This document shows, in pieces, positions 1-12,815 of a stretch of 64,000 nt of DNA; within the stretch, counting starts at the first letter, position 1; each line of letters opens with the position of its first letter. Under the pieces are notes generated by a model. It did not search any database. It worked only from the letters and a program-made list of their open reading frames with translations, and was not told where the DNA came from. The translations under genes and the position numbers were made by a program. The stretch is taken from contig NW_005434659.1 in assembly GCF_000315625.1 (NCBI RefSeq), positions 322,704 to 386,703 of the forward strand. Reading direction: 5' to 3'. Origin of the DNA: Guillardia theta CCMP2712. Lineage: Eukaryota > Cryptophyceae > Pyrenomonadales > Geminigeraceae.

Positions 1-118
1 CAGATGAGTGGAGTGGAGAAGAACGGAAAGGAGGGAGGGGTGTGGGGTGTGGGGTGGCGAGATACATGGATGCAACGGCGATGCATGTGCAGTTCTTTCG
101 TCAAGGGCAAAGGGATGC

Positions 119-1091
119 TCATGCCTGATGTCTCGCAATTCTTGAGAAGTTCCCTGCGGAGGACGTCAGGACCCGCCGCAACATCTCCAGCTCCATCTTC
201 CTCGTGATGGTCCACGATCTCGCTATCAAGTTCTGATCTTCCAGCGCAAACGACGCAAGGAACAAGACCACGAAAACCTGCAGACTGTATGAGACGTGGG
301 AACAACCTTCTTTCCACAAGGTACAGACCTGATTTGTTGTGGACTCGTAGATCGGAATGGCAACACATCCCCTCAGTCCAGCCTGACAGGCGTCATGACA
401 TTCATCTCTCTTGAGCAAACGATGTTTGTCTACCTTCTCGGCTAATTCTGCCCGCAGAAAGACGGTCGGAGGAAGCTTCGTTACATCACTGACAAATCAT
501 TCCAGTCAAAGTCATGATCATTCCATCAACTCCAGCTCCTTCACCATCTTGGCCTCCATCCCCCTCCTCCTCTTCCTCTCCCCGCCGCCCCCAGGGCATC
601 CAAACCTGTGCATCTGCAGCTGTCGCGTCCTCCAACATCTTCCCGGGACCCCCTGCCCGTGTCTTCAGGAGAGCAAGAGCATGGCAGGACATTCTCATAC
701 CACATTAGGGGGGAAGTTAAGATCCAGGCTGTATCTGCCGGGGAAACATTCAGGAGGATGAGGAGAGGAGGGGGAACACCAGCCTGTGAAACATCTCCGC
801 CTCGTCATTGCTGGTCGGATGATCAGCGATGCAGGTAGCAGAAGAGACAAGGTATACCCATGCCAAGAGGCCCCACTCTGTATCAGGCACTTCCCATCCT
901 CCCTAGGTACAAGGGCCTCTGCAAGGCAGAAACCGCATGTCTGCGACACCTCCTTCATGATGTAGCCGATCTGATGCCAGCTAGTCAACGTTTGCCATGC
1001 TCGAATGAATCATCACCAATCCTAGACTGACGTTTCTCTGAGGGTTCATGCAAGGCAGCTTCGGCTTTCTTTGCTTCTCGCTAACCGCCAT
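119..1091 (-). CDS. Unrecognised small protein, seven-exon model
   Basis: No family is recognised. On the minus strand seven segments chain in phase with GT-AG borders: 1091-1032, 970-858, 810-778, 734-701, 662-606, 475-329 and 277-119. They total 603 bp, or 200 residues. The N-terminus is basic (MAVSEKQRKPK). Cysteines appear early (TCGFC) and again in RDECHDACQAGLRGC. The last exon carries a short hydrophobic run (VFVVLFLASFAL) followed by a basic tail. Support comes from phase continuity over six junctions and protein-like composition, with GTCAGT and GTATGA donors. Weak points: the 38-bp intron 663-700 is very short, the acceptor at 476 is not a CAG, and the 51-bp intron 278-328 is in frame and could be read through. 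It could be a membrane-anchored or secreted protein. RNA-seq would settle the exons. Confidence 0.5.
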
Positions 1092-1629
1092 TCCTTGGGT
1101 TGCGTCAGCTATGAAAGATAGGAAATGTTGGCAACAAGGGATAATACCACAGTGGGTCTCTCGAAAATACACATACAAACGATTGATCACGCTGCTACAA
1201 AGCAAATCACACATCGCAACGTTCACATTAACAAACGATTTGTTCATCCAAACGGCACTTAAAAGCGGAGAAGTTATAGCAGGAGAATAGATGAATCACA
1301 TGATGACACAGAGAGGAGAAGCAGTGCAGCTGAGAGGCCGAGCAAAGTGCAAGTTAAGGCATGCAAGAGGGGTCACATGGAATCAATGAAAGCGTGAGCA
1401 TCACGCGGGGATCAGCATGCGAAGGGAAGAAGATGAGCGGGATAGAAGGAGACCGATGTGAAAGACGAGGAGCAAACGAATAGAGGAGGAGAAGTCTGTG
1501 GTGAAAGGGCGGCGAAGGGAACCAGGAGCATGGTGCCATTCACTCACTTAGCGCCGCCATGGTCGGAGGATCCCAGGAAAGGCTCCAAGTTCCTCCTTTG
1601 ATCACAACACGTCGTTTCGATATTACAGC

Positions 1630-2080
1630 AAGGCGCATCAGGGGGTGGAAGGACGGGAGGGGGTAGGGGTAACCACCTCAAGTCAAAACTCTAAGGGGGT
1701 GGATTTTGAAGAGAATGGGTGGGTACTTTTGCTTTGGATTACTATGGTGAGGGTACTTGTCCCTTACAATGAACGGGTGATAGGTGGAAAGTAGTTCAGA
1801 TTTGACCATTGGGTGGGTAGGCAGATGCCATGGTGGGGTAGTAATGATGAGGTTCGCGAAAGGATGCCTTTTTCACTTGCATTCGAAAGGAATAGATGTG
1901 GTTACCACGGGGGTGGGTGGTAATTGTGGGGCATCGCATGGAGATAGCACGGGTACCTGCCCTGGGTCGAAAGGGGTTATTAGATACCGTCGTGTGAAAA
2001 GGGTGGGTAGTCTGAATCACAGCCACTAGGGGTGCCCGCAACAGGATTTGAAGGGGGTGAGAAGGGGGGGTAGTCTAAAA
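1630..2080. repeat. G-rich tract with scattered GGGGTA/GGGTGG motifs
   Basis: No gene is seen here. The plus strand is strongly G-rich and repeatedly shows GGGGTA, GGGTAGG and GGGTGGG at irregular spacing. The same texture recurs at about 10.8, 17.3-19.3, 28.6, 32.1, 40.4, 48.2, 50.1-51.3 and 59.0 kb. It is not a simple tandem array, so it looks like a degenerate dispersed family. Confidence 0.55.
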
Positions 2081-3087
2081 CAAAAGAGCCAGCGACGTGA
2101 GCACAAAAAAGACGGCGGTCATGGCGTAGGGGAAGAAAGATGGACAAGATGAGCGACGAAAGGCTTCTCGCAGACAGCAGGATGAAGAATAGCTCTGAGA
2201 CGAAATGAAGTCACTTATCATCAGTGCGGCATGCCAACAGCTGCGTTGGGTCGCCAGATATGAGAGGATGCTGTTGGCTGGGTAGGGTGTTCAGGATGTG
2301 AACCAACTTGTCCCGGATGGGGGGATCCGGAATGACTTTTGCTTCGACCTGAGATGTTTGATTCTTCATTGCCCTTCTGAGAATATTTGTTCAACGGTAC
2401 AGCAAGTTCATCAAATTTTCAAGTTTCAGTTCGTTGATCGATGAAGTGAAGGCTACAAGTGAACATAACCAAGAGCGACTCAAGATCCAGCCGATGGTGT
2501 TGCGTACCTTTGCGTTCTGTCAGACTGCCACTTTAACATAAAGTTGCATACACTAATTATCGTTGGATCAAACACGGTTCCCTTCATGACAAGAGTCATA
2601 CATACAAAGTGTGATTCTTCAACTTCGACACACACATCTAACATGACGTTGTACCCTCGCTGCAGCGGCCTTGCCGAACAAACTGTGTTTTCATCCATCG
2701 TAAGTTGCGTAAATGAAAATCGTTGTCTTCGTCCTTTGTCAGTCGAGTAAATGCAACTTGGAAAGCCCAACAGTGCCCCCGGAACCGTCACTCATGTCAA
2801 AGGTGGTTGTGAACTTGTGGGGTCAGCTGCCATCGTTGCCAGCCCATGTGCCATGACTATGCCTTGGTCGCACAACACAGCGTACATTCCTGTCTGTGCA
2901 GTTGAGCCCAGCTGCCTCTCAGCAGCTGTAGCCATGATGCCAGCCTACTACTTAACTACTACCGCCCTGACCGCATCCGGATATTTTTACCGGACAATGT
3001 CCGGCGAAACTTCGGAATTACCCGGCGGGCCGCCCTGATGCGCAATCACTTTGAAAGGAGCCTTCGGATGCCACTACCGGTGCGAGC

Positions 3088-3146
3088 AATGAAGGGGAGG
3101 GGAAGGGAGGGGAGGGGAGGGGAGGGGAGGGGAGGGAGAGGGAGGG
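3088..3146 (+). repeat. GGGGA-type purine microsatellite
   Basis: Repeated GGGGA units with small variants, followed by GGGAGA units. It lies in the non-coding stretch upstream of the TPR/EF-hand gene. Apart from this and the G-rich tract, I see no supportable gene between 1100 and 3455. Confidence 0.7.
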
Positions 3147-3455
3147 AGAGGAAGACTTCACATTGAAGGGCCGAGCAAGGCAAGGGAAGGGGACTGAGTG
3201 GAAAATGGCAGCCTGGCAGAAGGGAGGCGAGGTCGGAGTCGGGAGAGGAAAGAAGAGAAGAGCAGGGCAGAGGGGAGGCGTGAAGGGGCGAGTGAGCCTA
3301 ACACCAGGCATTACAAGGGTAGGAAGGGACGCCATGCCCAAGTTTGCTTTCTCGTTCTTGATGCTGCCGTTGCATCTTCATTCAATCTGAAACACTGAAG
3401 CAGATGACATAAACCACACGTCTTCTCGACGGGGTTGACATGTGTTGATGCAAAA

Positions 3456-6400
3456 ATGAAATTCAGCTACAGCTCTGACCGCTCTGATCATCACGACACA
3501 ATTCTTTCCAGCAAGGCGCAGGAGCTCTGCAGGCAAGGTTTGCAGGAGGAGAGGCGAGGGAACTGCGAGCGAGCGGAAGAATACTACCGTCTTGCGTTGA
3601 TCGCAGATGAGAATCACGCAGGTCTCGTCGAGATGTGCTTGTCGGTGGTGATTGACTCTTGTTGCTGCATGCAGATACTCTCGCAGCTTACGGACATTTC
3701 TTGCAAACATACACATCCGATTATGACAGGGCTGAAAGCTTGTACAAACGATCTCTCAGTGTAAACCCGACTCATCTCGACACTTTGCAGAACTATGCTG
3801 TTTTCCTTGAGAATGTTCGAGGAGATATGCAAAGAGCAGAGAAGTTGTATAACATTGCGCTGACGATGACGGCGTGGTGTGATGATGTTTCGGTAGAGGC
3901 GAGGCATTCTTTGGATCGGTCTGCTCAGGATGGCGCATACGAACCTGAACGAAAGGCTCCGAGCACGAGCATGAAGGAGAGGAGACTGAAGAAGTATCAA
4001 CCTTCATCGACAGCTTTTGACTTGTTGGGTACAGAGATGGTCTCCAGCCCCAACATCGAGCGACAACCTTCTGGAAAGCAGATCGATGCGGAGAGGAGAT
4101 TCCTGGATGGTTCAGCGACATTCATGGACGATCGTCGGTTCGCCTCCTCCCGGCACAACAAGAGGCACACGCATGACATGCACGAAAAGCCCTGGGAGGG
4201 ACCTCTCGATAACCCCCATGGCACCCCCTCGACTGCAGGCAGGACCGTCAAGAAAGTTGAACACCATGCCGTAGCAAGTTTCTTCTACTTCGGGACACCT
4301 CGCAGCCAGCTGGTGCAGAGCAAAGCGTTCCATCAAAGTCTGTACGCCTCTTTTGAAGGCCTCTTGAGACTGACGAGCTCGCGGCGTCTATCTCGGGAGA
4401 GTCTGTTTGATACGTTGGAGAAGTGTGGCATCTTTGCAAACAGAGAGTCACCAACGGAAGATCTTCTCCAATTGTTTCAGAGGAGTTCAAAGAAGAACAA
4501 GCAGATTCATGAAAGTGACCTGTTCCCTGCTTTCTCTGAACTTGTTTTGGACATGATGTCGATTCAGAATTCTTCACAGAAACGTGAAACCCGGGGAGAT
4601 CTGACTGAAACTTTGGAGGCACAACCTGAAATTCAGTCCAATACACGTAATTTTGCACTGGATTGGTTGAGACAAGTGAAGGAAATACGGAAAGAAGAAA
4701 CAGATGTCGCAATATCTAATGAAACTGCGGCAGATTCAACACAACCCAACTTTGACCGACAGATCCAGTATAATGATCAACGAGGCGTCCAAGATGACAG
4801 TTTGCATCTGAGTCGCATAGGAAAGGCTTACGATGGAGAAGATGACTCTTTCGACCCAGCTGCCGACATGGCGAGGAAACCAATGGGGGATCGTTTGCCA
4901 AGGGCATGGAAAGTTGAGATAGATAAACATCATGTAAATGGAGACAGCATCCCTGAATCGAAGAGAATTGAAAGCTTGTCACGTTCCAAGGGTTCAAACT
5001 CGCAAGCCGTCTCTAGCATCATGCCAGAAGAACGATTTGACAAGGAATCCTTGTATCACCCTACCAACTCTTTCTTCTCAGACATGAAGAACCCCCCGGT
5101 CAGGATCGCAGAGGCCTCCAAGTTCTCGCTCCTGATCCCCAACGAGAAGATATCTGCGCATCACCCGCACCAAGACAAGGATCCTTCCTCGTCCTCGCAC
5201 GAGCTCGGCAGCCGCCTACGTAGCAGCCAGAGGAGGACCACAGGAGAGGAGACAGATAGATCCAACGAGTCAGAGGTCAGAGACAAGACGGCAAGTTTGC
5301 TGCAGAGACTGAGAGATAGGTTTGGAACCACCGCCCAGCTCTTCCAATACTTCAAGACCCGCCAAGTTGACCAGGGCTCGCAAGCTGGGAATGTGATTGG
5401 GAGAGTTACTTCCAAGGCATCACAAGGGTCCACGAGCATAACGTTTGAAGAGTTCAAAGCTACAGCAGAGAGCTTGGGTGAGGTTTCGAGGTTGAAGTTT
5501 GCAGCTTGCTGAGACTTTGCAGGTATGAACTTCACTGCTCGGGAGATCGAGGATATGTTCTTGAGCCTCGCAGTGTCAATCACCTCCAACATCCCCTACA
5601 AGAGCCTGGTGGAAGCCGTCAGGTCCTGTACAAGCAGCAGGTCGCGAGACTTCGGTCAAGGGAAGAGGTTTGAAAGGGACAGTCACAAGATTCGGACCGA
5701 GCTCAAATGCTCTTTCATGACATCCTTGCACGCCTTCGTCTTCTTCGACATCCGCGGCAGGGACTTCCTGAGCAAGAAGGACCTGGCGCTCGGCCTGAAG
5801 CGGCTGAAGATCAAGGAGCAAATCAATCTCGAAGCAGCTTTCGAGGAGACTGACTTGGATCACGACGGTAAGATCAACTACAAGGAATTCATCAAGCACT
5901 TTGCTGCGGGCTGGCACCCTGTCGAGGATTTCGAGGCTGTTCAGAGGGAGTACGAGAAGCTCAAGCGTGAGAGCAGGAGGAGGTGGATGACCAACGACAT
6001 TCCTACTGAGTCCTCCCCTCCTAAGAAGAGCTCTCGCCCCCGCTCTGCTCCGCCAGCCTCTCAGGTCTCGCAGAAGGACTCTGCTCGCAGAACTCTCAAC
6101 TTCGATGGCTCTGCTGTATACGCGGGAACAAGTCTGAATGAAAACTTCAGCAGCGACACTGAGTCAGACGAAGAACCTTCGGACGGGAAGGCAAGGGAGC
6201 CGCCACACGAAACCAAGCATAACCACCGAGCTCGAGAGCATGCAGGTTCAGAGTTGCCGTCCAAGTCTCAAGCGGCTGAAAGGGAGGAAGACGGCAGCAA
6301 GACATCAAACTTAAGTGAAGCAGAGCAGCTCGACCCACGCAGACTTGCGAATCTTCGGCTGCTCGAAGCCAAGAAGAAGAAGGAGGTCTCCATGCTACAA

Positions 6401-6562
6401 GAGCAAGAGGAGCTGATTCGTCAGCGACAGGAGATGCTGGAACAAAAACGAGTGAGGAGGCTGATGTTGGACCGCGAGCGCTTGGAACGAGCAAAACTAA
6501 TCAAGCGAAAGGACGGGGAGAACTCCGAATCTGCTCTGAGGCTTTTCAGCAGGTTCGACTGA
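3456..6562 (+). CDS. TPR and EF-hand coiled-coil protein
   Basis: Three exons (3456-3621, 3675-5477, 5523-6562) give 1002 residues. The introns are 53 and 45 bp, and both contain the splice needed to keep the domains in frame. Residues about 20-125 hold three tetratricopeptide-like helices pairs (for example CERAEEYYRLAL and DRAESLYKRSLSVNP), a protein-binding module. The middle is low complexity and charged. Near residues 765-782 sits a canonical calcium-binding EF-hand loop, DLDHDGKINYKE, with acidic residues at positions 1, 3, 5 and 12. The C-terminus is a basic coiled coil (EQEELIRQRQEMLEQKR). The role is inferred to be a calcium-sensitive scaffold; no orthologue is recognised. ATG at 3456 is the first in-frame ATG. 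An AATAAA lies at 6668, downstream of the stop. SPC12 converges from the other strand. Confidence 0.85.
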
Positions 6563-6811
6563 TTGACGGCAGGCAGAGTCCGCCAGATCACTCGTAGTTT
6601 CATCTTCTCCTCATTAAGAAAACAACATAACAGATCAGACAAAACACCTGTAAATGCTCGCAAGTTCAATAAAATTCAAGTCGCTTTCAAATGTTCTAAA
6701 ACCATTCAACCCGCTTCTCACACCCTCCCTCAGGCGTCAGGACAAAAGAACTCTTCCACCGCATTCCTCCAGCTACATTACAAACCATTTCCCCATAATT
6801 CCTCCGCCTGC

Positions 6812-7436
6812 TCATTTGGTAGCAGCGCTCGGCGTCGCTTCTTTGCTCTTCTTGGGTCGTTGCGTGCAGCCATCAGGCAGCCATGCTGGAGGATTCTTGT
6901 CTGCGAAGTCATTCAGTTGCATGTGCGCTGAGACACGAGCGGTAGCAAGCGAGGAATGCGATGTAAGACATTCCGGAATCATGGCAATGGCGCGATCATG
7001 GGGTAGAAGAGCCGGGAGAAGAGGGAAAGAAGAACAACGGGACCACGTTGGGGGTTGCGGCGACGGGGATGGGGGGTGAAGGGAGGAAGGAGGGAAAGGG
7101 CAGGAGAGATCAGGAAAGGAGAGAAAGGAAGGCAAAGGAGCAGGGGGGGAGAATGATGAGGTCGGAAGGGGAATCGAACCCTACCACGAAACAATCCCCA
7201 ATCTGGAACGCAGAGGGCGCAGGAAATGGCGACTCCGGCGAAGACAGCATACATGGTTATTCTGAAGCTCTCGAACCAATACCCTACAACGAACCCTACA
7301 GCCTGCGCGAGCATATCAAGGAGAGGGATGGCAGCGATCATGCCGATGGGAGTGAAAGTACCGAGAAAGAGACGATCACGAGCTGGTAGAAGGCCTCGCA
7401 GAACCTCTGAGCCTCCATGTCTGTGTTCATGCCCAT
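6812..7436 (-). CDS. SPCS1: Signal peptidase complex subunit 1 (SPC12 family)
   Basis: This is a small ER membrane subunit of the signal peptidase complex, which cleaves signal peptides from secretory proteins. Exons 7436-7362, 7302-7185 and 6900-6812 give 93 residues, the normal length for SPC12. Visible family features are the N-terminal helix DMEAQRFCEAFYQLVIVSFS, two membrane hairpins containing VGFVVGYWFESF and VFAGVAISCALCVPDW, then the cytosolic NPPAWLP box and a basic tail. The first intron is 59 bp. The second is 284 bp and filled with pyrimidine-rich simple sequence. ATG 7436 is the first in frame after a stop; internal ATGs at 7430 and 7418 are alternatives. The splice phases are supported by the family alignment across both junctions. 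Confidence 0.88.
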
Positions 7437-7913
7437 GGTTGCAGGACTGAGAAACAGGATCAAACATCCTATCGCAACTTCTAGCGCACTGAGAAAGCAT
7501 ACACGTCCCCACCTCTCTCACGATCTATTCCCTGTACTTCCAAAATTCTTTCCTTCTCCCGCATCAATTACCATTATTTCCTTTGCCATGTTGCTATTAA
7601 AAGTTTTGTTTCTACTTTGTCTACCAAACACAGGATGGTCGAGACTTTCTTGTCTTACTTCCCACCGCCCTCAGCTCCTGGATGTACTTGCTTCAGTTCT
7701 TTCAGCGCGAGTTCGACTAGCCCTTCAAAACTTCACACCCTAGCGTTTCACTCCCTGTTATTACCCAAGAATTGATTGCAATAGTTTGTTGCCTATCTTA
7801 TGATCCTCAATGTAATGGATTGTTGACCATCTTACATCATCATCGCTCTTCCTCTCGCTCTCTCTGCCCGCTTTGTCTATCTTATAATCCCTCATCGCTC
7901 TTCTTCTTCCTGT

Positions 7914-8105
<192 letters not shown>

Positions 8106-8274
8106 GCTCCCTTTGTCTATCTTACATCCTCGTCGCTCTTCCTCTCTCTCTTTCCCTCTCCTCACGTTCTCCCCTGACCATCCCCGCTTCATCTGCCATG
8201 GCCTCCGCGCGCGTGTCCTACCTGAAATAGCTTGAGCTCAAATCATTTCCATCATTTCAATCATCCAGCTAATT

Positions 8275-8960
8275 GAGATATTTGCTGGCTCGGCCGGCCG
8301 GCTCGGACACGGCGGCCCGGCCCGCACCGTACCCCGGCGGCCGGTCCCGAGTCCGGCGATCCCGCCGGTCCGGGCCCGAGCCCTGGCACCCGGTTAGCCT
8401 GCAGTCCGGGACTCCGGGCGGACTCGCCGGCGGCGCCGAGCGGCCTGTCTTCGCTGACTAGTATCCCGGACGAGTGACAGTGAGCCGGAGTCCGATCGGC
8501 CGCCCGGGCAGCAACTTTCAGTTTACGGAAGTACTGCAGCCTTTTACTCAAAGTTAAAATACGGCGGCGGGGCCACAGGCCATGGTCGTGACGGCGGCGA
8601 GAAGCCTGAGAAAAGACAGCGAGAACCAACCCTCATACTGCCGAATGCTGTCCCCCAAACTAGTTAACAAGTTCACTTTCAGTGACTCGTAACAGTGACC
8701 GGGCCGCCGAGCGATCATCCCGGCCGGGCCGCCGGGCGCCGCACCGCCGGGCCGCCGCCGCAGCAACTTACTGTAGGCCTCTGCTAGCCTGCCTCTGCTG
8801 TACCGCCGCCGCATACTGATTGGCCGGCTGCTGCCTAGGAACTTCGGAACAAGTTTGGAACTTCAAGTTCGGAAGCCTCGGAACGCGTTGGGAGTCCGCA
8901 TCCGGCCGGGGCCAGTGGCTGCCACAGCTGCCCCGGCAGGCCGCAGGCCTATCCTTGGAA
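8275..8960. repeat. GC-rich dispersed island, copy 1
   Basis: An abrupt switch to very GC-rich DNA built from CCGGCC, CGGCCC, GTCCGA and GTGAC-like words, with embedded AT-richer words such as TTTACTCAAAGTTAA (about 8545) and ACTAGTTAAC. No convincing coding sequence is present. The same texture and the TACTCAAAG word recur at 13.75, 15.3-17.2, 24.6, 38.5 and 51.4 kb, so it is a dispersed repeat family. It abuts the 3' end of the membrane-protein gene. Confidence 0.7.
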
Positions 8961-10762
8961 GATATCATAATGTCGTGCTATCTTCGTCTCAAAGTATCTC
9001 TTCCTGTAGCTCCAGCAGCAGGCAAGCAACCCAGCGTTTCCAAAGAGCGAAAGGAAAAAGAGAAGGAGGATGGAAAGAAAGGCAGGATGCTGATCTCCAT
9101 TTTCTTCCACCAGCTCTGTCGCTTTCTCCGCCCCCTTCATCACACACTTGTCCACACTGAGCGAGCGTCCGTTGGGCATTGGCTGGAGCATGAAGAGGTG
9201 GAGAAAGAAGCGGTCATCCTCCCTGGAGAACTTTCCTTGGAAGCCCAAATCGAAGGCCCACTGCGATAAAAGTAAGGAAGGATTGATGCCAAGAAGAGGA
9301 AGAAAGGGAAGCTGATGTCGGATACGCTGGATGAGAGGGGTGGAAGGAGAGGGGAAGCAGGACGGAAAGTTGACGGGAACACGAGAGCGTCCCACGAGGC
9401 AAGAGGGAGGAGAGAAGAGGTCAGGTTGGTTAGATGAGAATGGATGAAGGAGAAGGAATGAGGGAATGGCAAGGGGAGCAAATGGTGGAGGGGAGAGGCA
9501 TGAGGAAGGGCAGGTGGGAATCAGCCAAGACAGCAAAGAACATGAGGAGAGGAATGTTTCCAGCTAGAGAGGTATTGTATGTGCAGGGAGACGAGAGCTA
9601 ACGGAGGAGAAGTGGCTCGGATATCTACCTGCAACCCATTGCAGCTGGAGAAGAATTGGACGCAGTCCACCGCATCGGACACTAAGCTCCTATCGATCAG
9701 CCGTGTTAACACCATGTCCTGCAAGCTCCAACCCAGCCCCAGGGATGTCCCAAGTTGGAAGACGGAGATGTTCGACGGGCACGCGGGAGAAGACCTATCC
9801 TCCAGCAGCTCGAACTTCCCGCTGAGACTCCCTGTCGTGAAGCGCGAGAAGAAATTATCGTCTTTGGGGGACAACGCTTTCCTACCCTTCCCGTAACAGT
9901 TGCCAGACGTGCAGGAAGCGAATTTTTCCACACACACCAACTTCTCTTCTCCGATCTTGCACTGGCTGCTACTGTCACGTTGATCACTGCTGCAGACTGT
10001 CACGTTCTCCCGCATGATCACAGTCTGTCGCAAGACTGCAGGTTGGTCGTCGTATCCCAGCACGTTGCCAAACACCACCAGGTCCAACTCTTGATGGAGG
10101 AGGTCAGGACGAAAGTAGGAGACGTTAAGATCTGAGGCAGCCCCTGTCCACCTTGCTCCTCCCATCACACTTGCACAACGGTCAAGACTCAATCTCATGG
10201 GCCCTCTCTCCCCTTTCCAGCATGAGTCCTCCGTTGCCGTAAGCGAGACCTCAACGCTCCCCAGTTCATCCGTCGAGCTGACCTCCGTTCGTTCAACATA
10301 TTTGCACCCCTCCTTCACGCAGTCGCAGTTCTGCTTGTTCCAGCACTTGCACTCGACTGCCATGTTGCCATCGTAGTTGCCAGTCACATCGGGGATGCCA
10401 GAAGTGTCCCCCGAGAGGGAGAGGATGGGGCGGGTGTTGCCCACTGTCTTCATCGTCTTCTCCACTTCTGTATTTCTCATCTGCATCTTCTTGGACGCGA
10501 TATATCTTCCTTCTCCACTACTTCGCACACTCTCGTGAGCTTGCAGCTTTCCCCCTTGCACCCGCGCATCATGGCGCTTTCCCACTGCATGGTGCGGACT
10601 AGTGAAGGAGGCGTGTTGTGTATGATGGTCCTTAGAAGCGTGCAAAGATGGGAGAGACGTTCTCTCGTCTCTCTTCTCCTGCATTCTCACACTCTGGGCC
10701 ACCAAAATCACCGCCGCCATCACCGCAAACCTCAGCCGATTCCCCATCGCGCTTCCGCCCAT
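8949..10762 (-). CDS. Type I membrane protein with large cysteine-containing ectodomain
   Basis: Two exons, 10762-9629 and 9260-8949, joined at a phase-0 CAG|GT...AG|TGG junction, give 481 residues. The start has a signal-peptide pattern (MGNRLRFAVMAAVILVAQS; the ATG at 10747 would start exactly there). A long ectodomain follows, with many cysteines (VECKCWNKQNCDCVKEGC) and NVS/NVT glycosylation sequons. The second exon carries one membrane helix (AFLSILLLFFLSLFGNAGLL) and a short basic tail. No known family is recognised. A surface receptor, adhesion or cell-wall role is possible but is inference only. The 368-bp intron is purine/pyrimidine-biased. The stop lies at the edge of a GC-rich island. 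Confidence 0.7.
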
Positions 10763-10789
10763 TTCCTCCAGCCACAGTCTAGGAGTACG

Positions 10790-10955
10790 GGGTGAGGGTA
10801 CCGTACCACATGTAGGGTTGTATGTCAATTATAAGGGGTACTTTTGGCCTTATTTAAGAGATTGATGGTGGGGTACTTCATGAACTGTAGGGGTACTAAA
10901 TTGATTCCAGAATACTTGAGGGTGGTGGGTTGCAAGGGGTTCCTTGCTGCAACGA
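10790..10955. repeat. GGGGTA-rich tract
   Basis: A short stretch with repeated GGGTACC/GGGGTACTT words immediately upstream of the membrane-protein gene on the minus strand. It is the same family as the tract at 1.6-2.1 kb. Confidence 0.5.
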
Positions 10956-11099
10956 GTACCGATGTCTCGAATTTGAGTAAAATGTCAAGTCGTACTGAAT
11001 AATTTAGTGAATATAATGACTAATGTATTGAGTTCTGTTGTTGTGTTGAGATGCTTCAAATTCGAACGATGCTGTATGAACATAGCGAAGCGAAGGAGA

Positions 11100-11290
11100 A
11101 GAGTCGGGAGGGAGGGAGGGAGGGAGGCGGGGGGAAGAAGACAGAGAGGGAGAGGGAGAAAGAGAGGCAGAGGCAAAGGAAGAGGAAGAGGCAGAGGCAG
11201 AGGCAGAGGCAGAGGCACAAAGTGACAGGGACAGACGATGAAAGAAACAGAAACAGAAACTGAAACAGAAACAGAACTAGAAGCAGAGGC
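11100..11290 (+). repeat. GA-rich and GAGGCA/GAAACA simple repeats
   Basis: GGGA units are followed by GAGGCA units and then GAAACA units. No gene is seen between the membrane-protein promoter side (10800) and 11500. Confidence 0.8.
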
Positions 11291-11521
11291 AGACGCAGAG
11301 TACGAATAAAGGTTTCAGGGTACGCAAAGTGTGGAAAAGGAGAGACAGAGCGAAATAAGCAAGATATAGGAGGCAGTGAAGGAAGCCATGGTTATCAGCG
11401 CATGAGACTGGAAAGCATTGCAACGCACCTTATTTCTTCTCTTGTTGTCACCAAATAATAGATGCTCCAACAAATTCGGTGTTTGCTCTCTTGATATTTG
11501 TTGCTCAGGTCCTGTACCTTC

Positions 11522-11919
11522 ATGTCAGCAGGGTTGACTTTGCAGCAACATAATCACTACAGAAATCTGGTGTATCGTGGAAAAGAGTCCAAGAAGCCTC
11601 AAAAGATCGTTTTCCTTTCCTCCTCCCTGACGACGACTAGGGTTCAGAGGGTCAGCAGCTTTAGGTTGAAGAATCTTCTGGAATCCAAGAGAGTCACCTA
11701 CCATCACGTCGACCTAGCCGTGAGTCACAAGCATGGTCCGATCATCCACGCTGACCGAGCATGCAGATCGAAGATCGCGCGGATGAGTTTGCTAGGCTGA
11801 TCGGAACTCGCGCCCTTCCCCTCCTCCTCATTGACGACAAGGTTCTTGGAGGAGAAGAGGAGGTGCAGTTCTTGGAAGACATGGGGGAGCTCGATGCGAA
11901 ACTTGGGATAGACAGATGA
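11522..11919 (+). CDS. Glutaredoxin/SH3BGRL-like thioredoxin-fold protein
   Basis: Two exons, 11522-11719 and 11767-11919, with a 47-bp GTGAGT...GCAG intron, give 116 residues. The first exon holds a beta-alpha-beta start, KIVFLSSSLTTTRVQ, then a helix and the strand YHHVDLA. The second has the ALPLLLIDDKVLGG turn, matching the cis-proline and glycine elements of glutaredoxin folds, and a last helix EEEVQFLEDMGELDAKLG. There is no CxxC active site; the position reads SSSLTT, as in SH3BGRL proteins, which are redox-inactive. The start is uncertain: residues before KIVF are not conserved and another 5' exon is possible. Confidence 0.65.
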
Positions 11920-12815
11920 GAGGAGGGGACACCACAATAACATGAGGAAGAGTAACCGTCTGATAGAGCGTTGAAGCGACAGCCATGAATGTCAGCATGA
12001 TAGAGAATGCCACTTCTTGCTCACTCCGCCGGGGAGTTGGGAGGTTCGATGTTGCTGAGGATAAGAGACTCCCTTCCCTCATCCCTGTAATTCAATGATT
12101 GTTGCCAGAGCTTTGTGCTATTGGACAAAGAGAATTTTCACAACGGTGCGGGAACTTCATGCTTGATTCGACTGGAAAGAGTCAAACGTCAAGTCCAACT
12201 ACTCATGATCTATCTGCATGGGCCTACGCGGGTCCGTAGAGACCAGGTAGAAGGTGAGACTGGGTCTCGAGATGGGCTTCCCAGTCCGGTTGTTGGGCCT
12301 GACGAATTCGGTACACATTCAGGCCCATGGAATGAGTGTGTGTTCAGGATAAAGAGGAGAGAACGACAATCTACAGTGATCGCTCATTTTCTCGGATACG
12401 TCTCGATGTGTTCGGAACGTCTCACTGCTTGAGACGCCATGCATGTTCATCTTGTCCAACTTTTCACCCTAGCATCACCTTGTTGAACGTCAACTCCGGC
12501 CCGGACATGCCCCAGGCATATCCCGGCATTTCCATCCATCATCGTAGATAGTCATGTGAGCCGACGGGCATGAGGCGTTGGAGCCCGCTGCTCTGCCTCC
12601 TCGCAGGCAAGGGGGATGCAAATGGGGCAGTGGCACATTAGAAAGAAGTTGAGGAGGACGAGACCCGGGTTACCTGGTGTGAAGAAACGTGCTGGAGGGC
12701 CGACGCTCCTCCATCATATGCAATGACTTACAGCACCTCAGATATCTGTCGAGATCGTAGAAGCAGCATCGAAGCAGTTCTTGGCTTGCTGCTTTCCTAA
12801 GATCAGAAAAAAATA

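Noticed and set aside
2544-3038. Plus-strand frames around 2.5-3.0 kb
   Set aside because: No splice context, no family pattern and an unremarkable length for chance open frames.
7160-7190. GGGTTCGATTCCC on the minus strand, resembling a tRNA B box
   Set aside because: No matching acceptor stem, anticodon arm or A box could be found around it, and it sits at the SPC12 splice donor.
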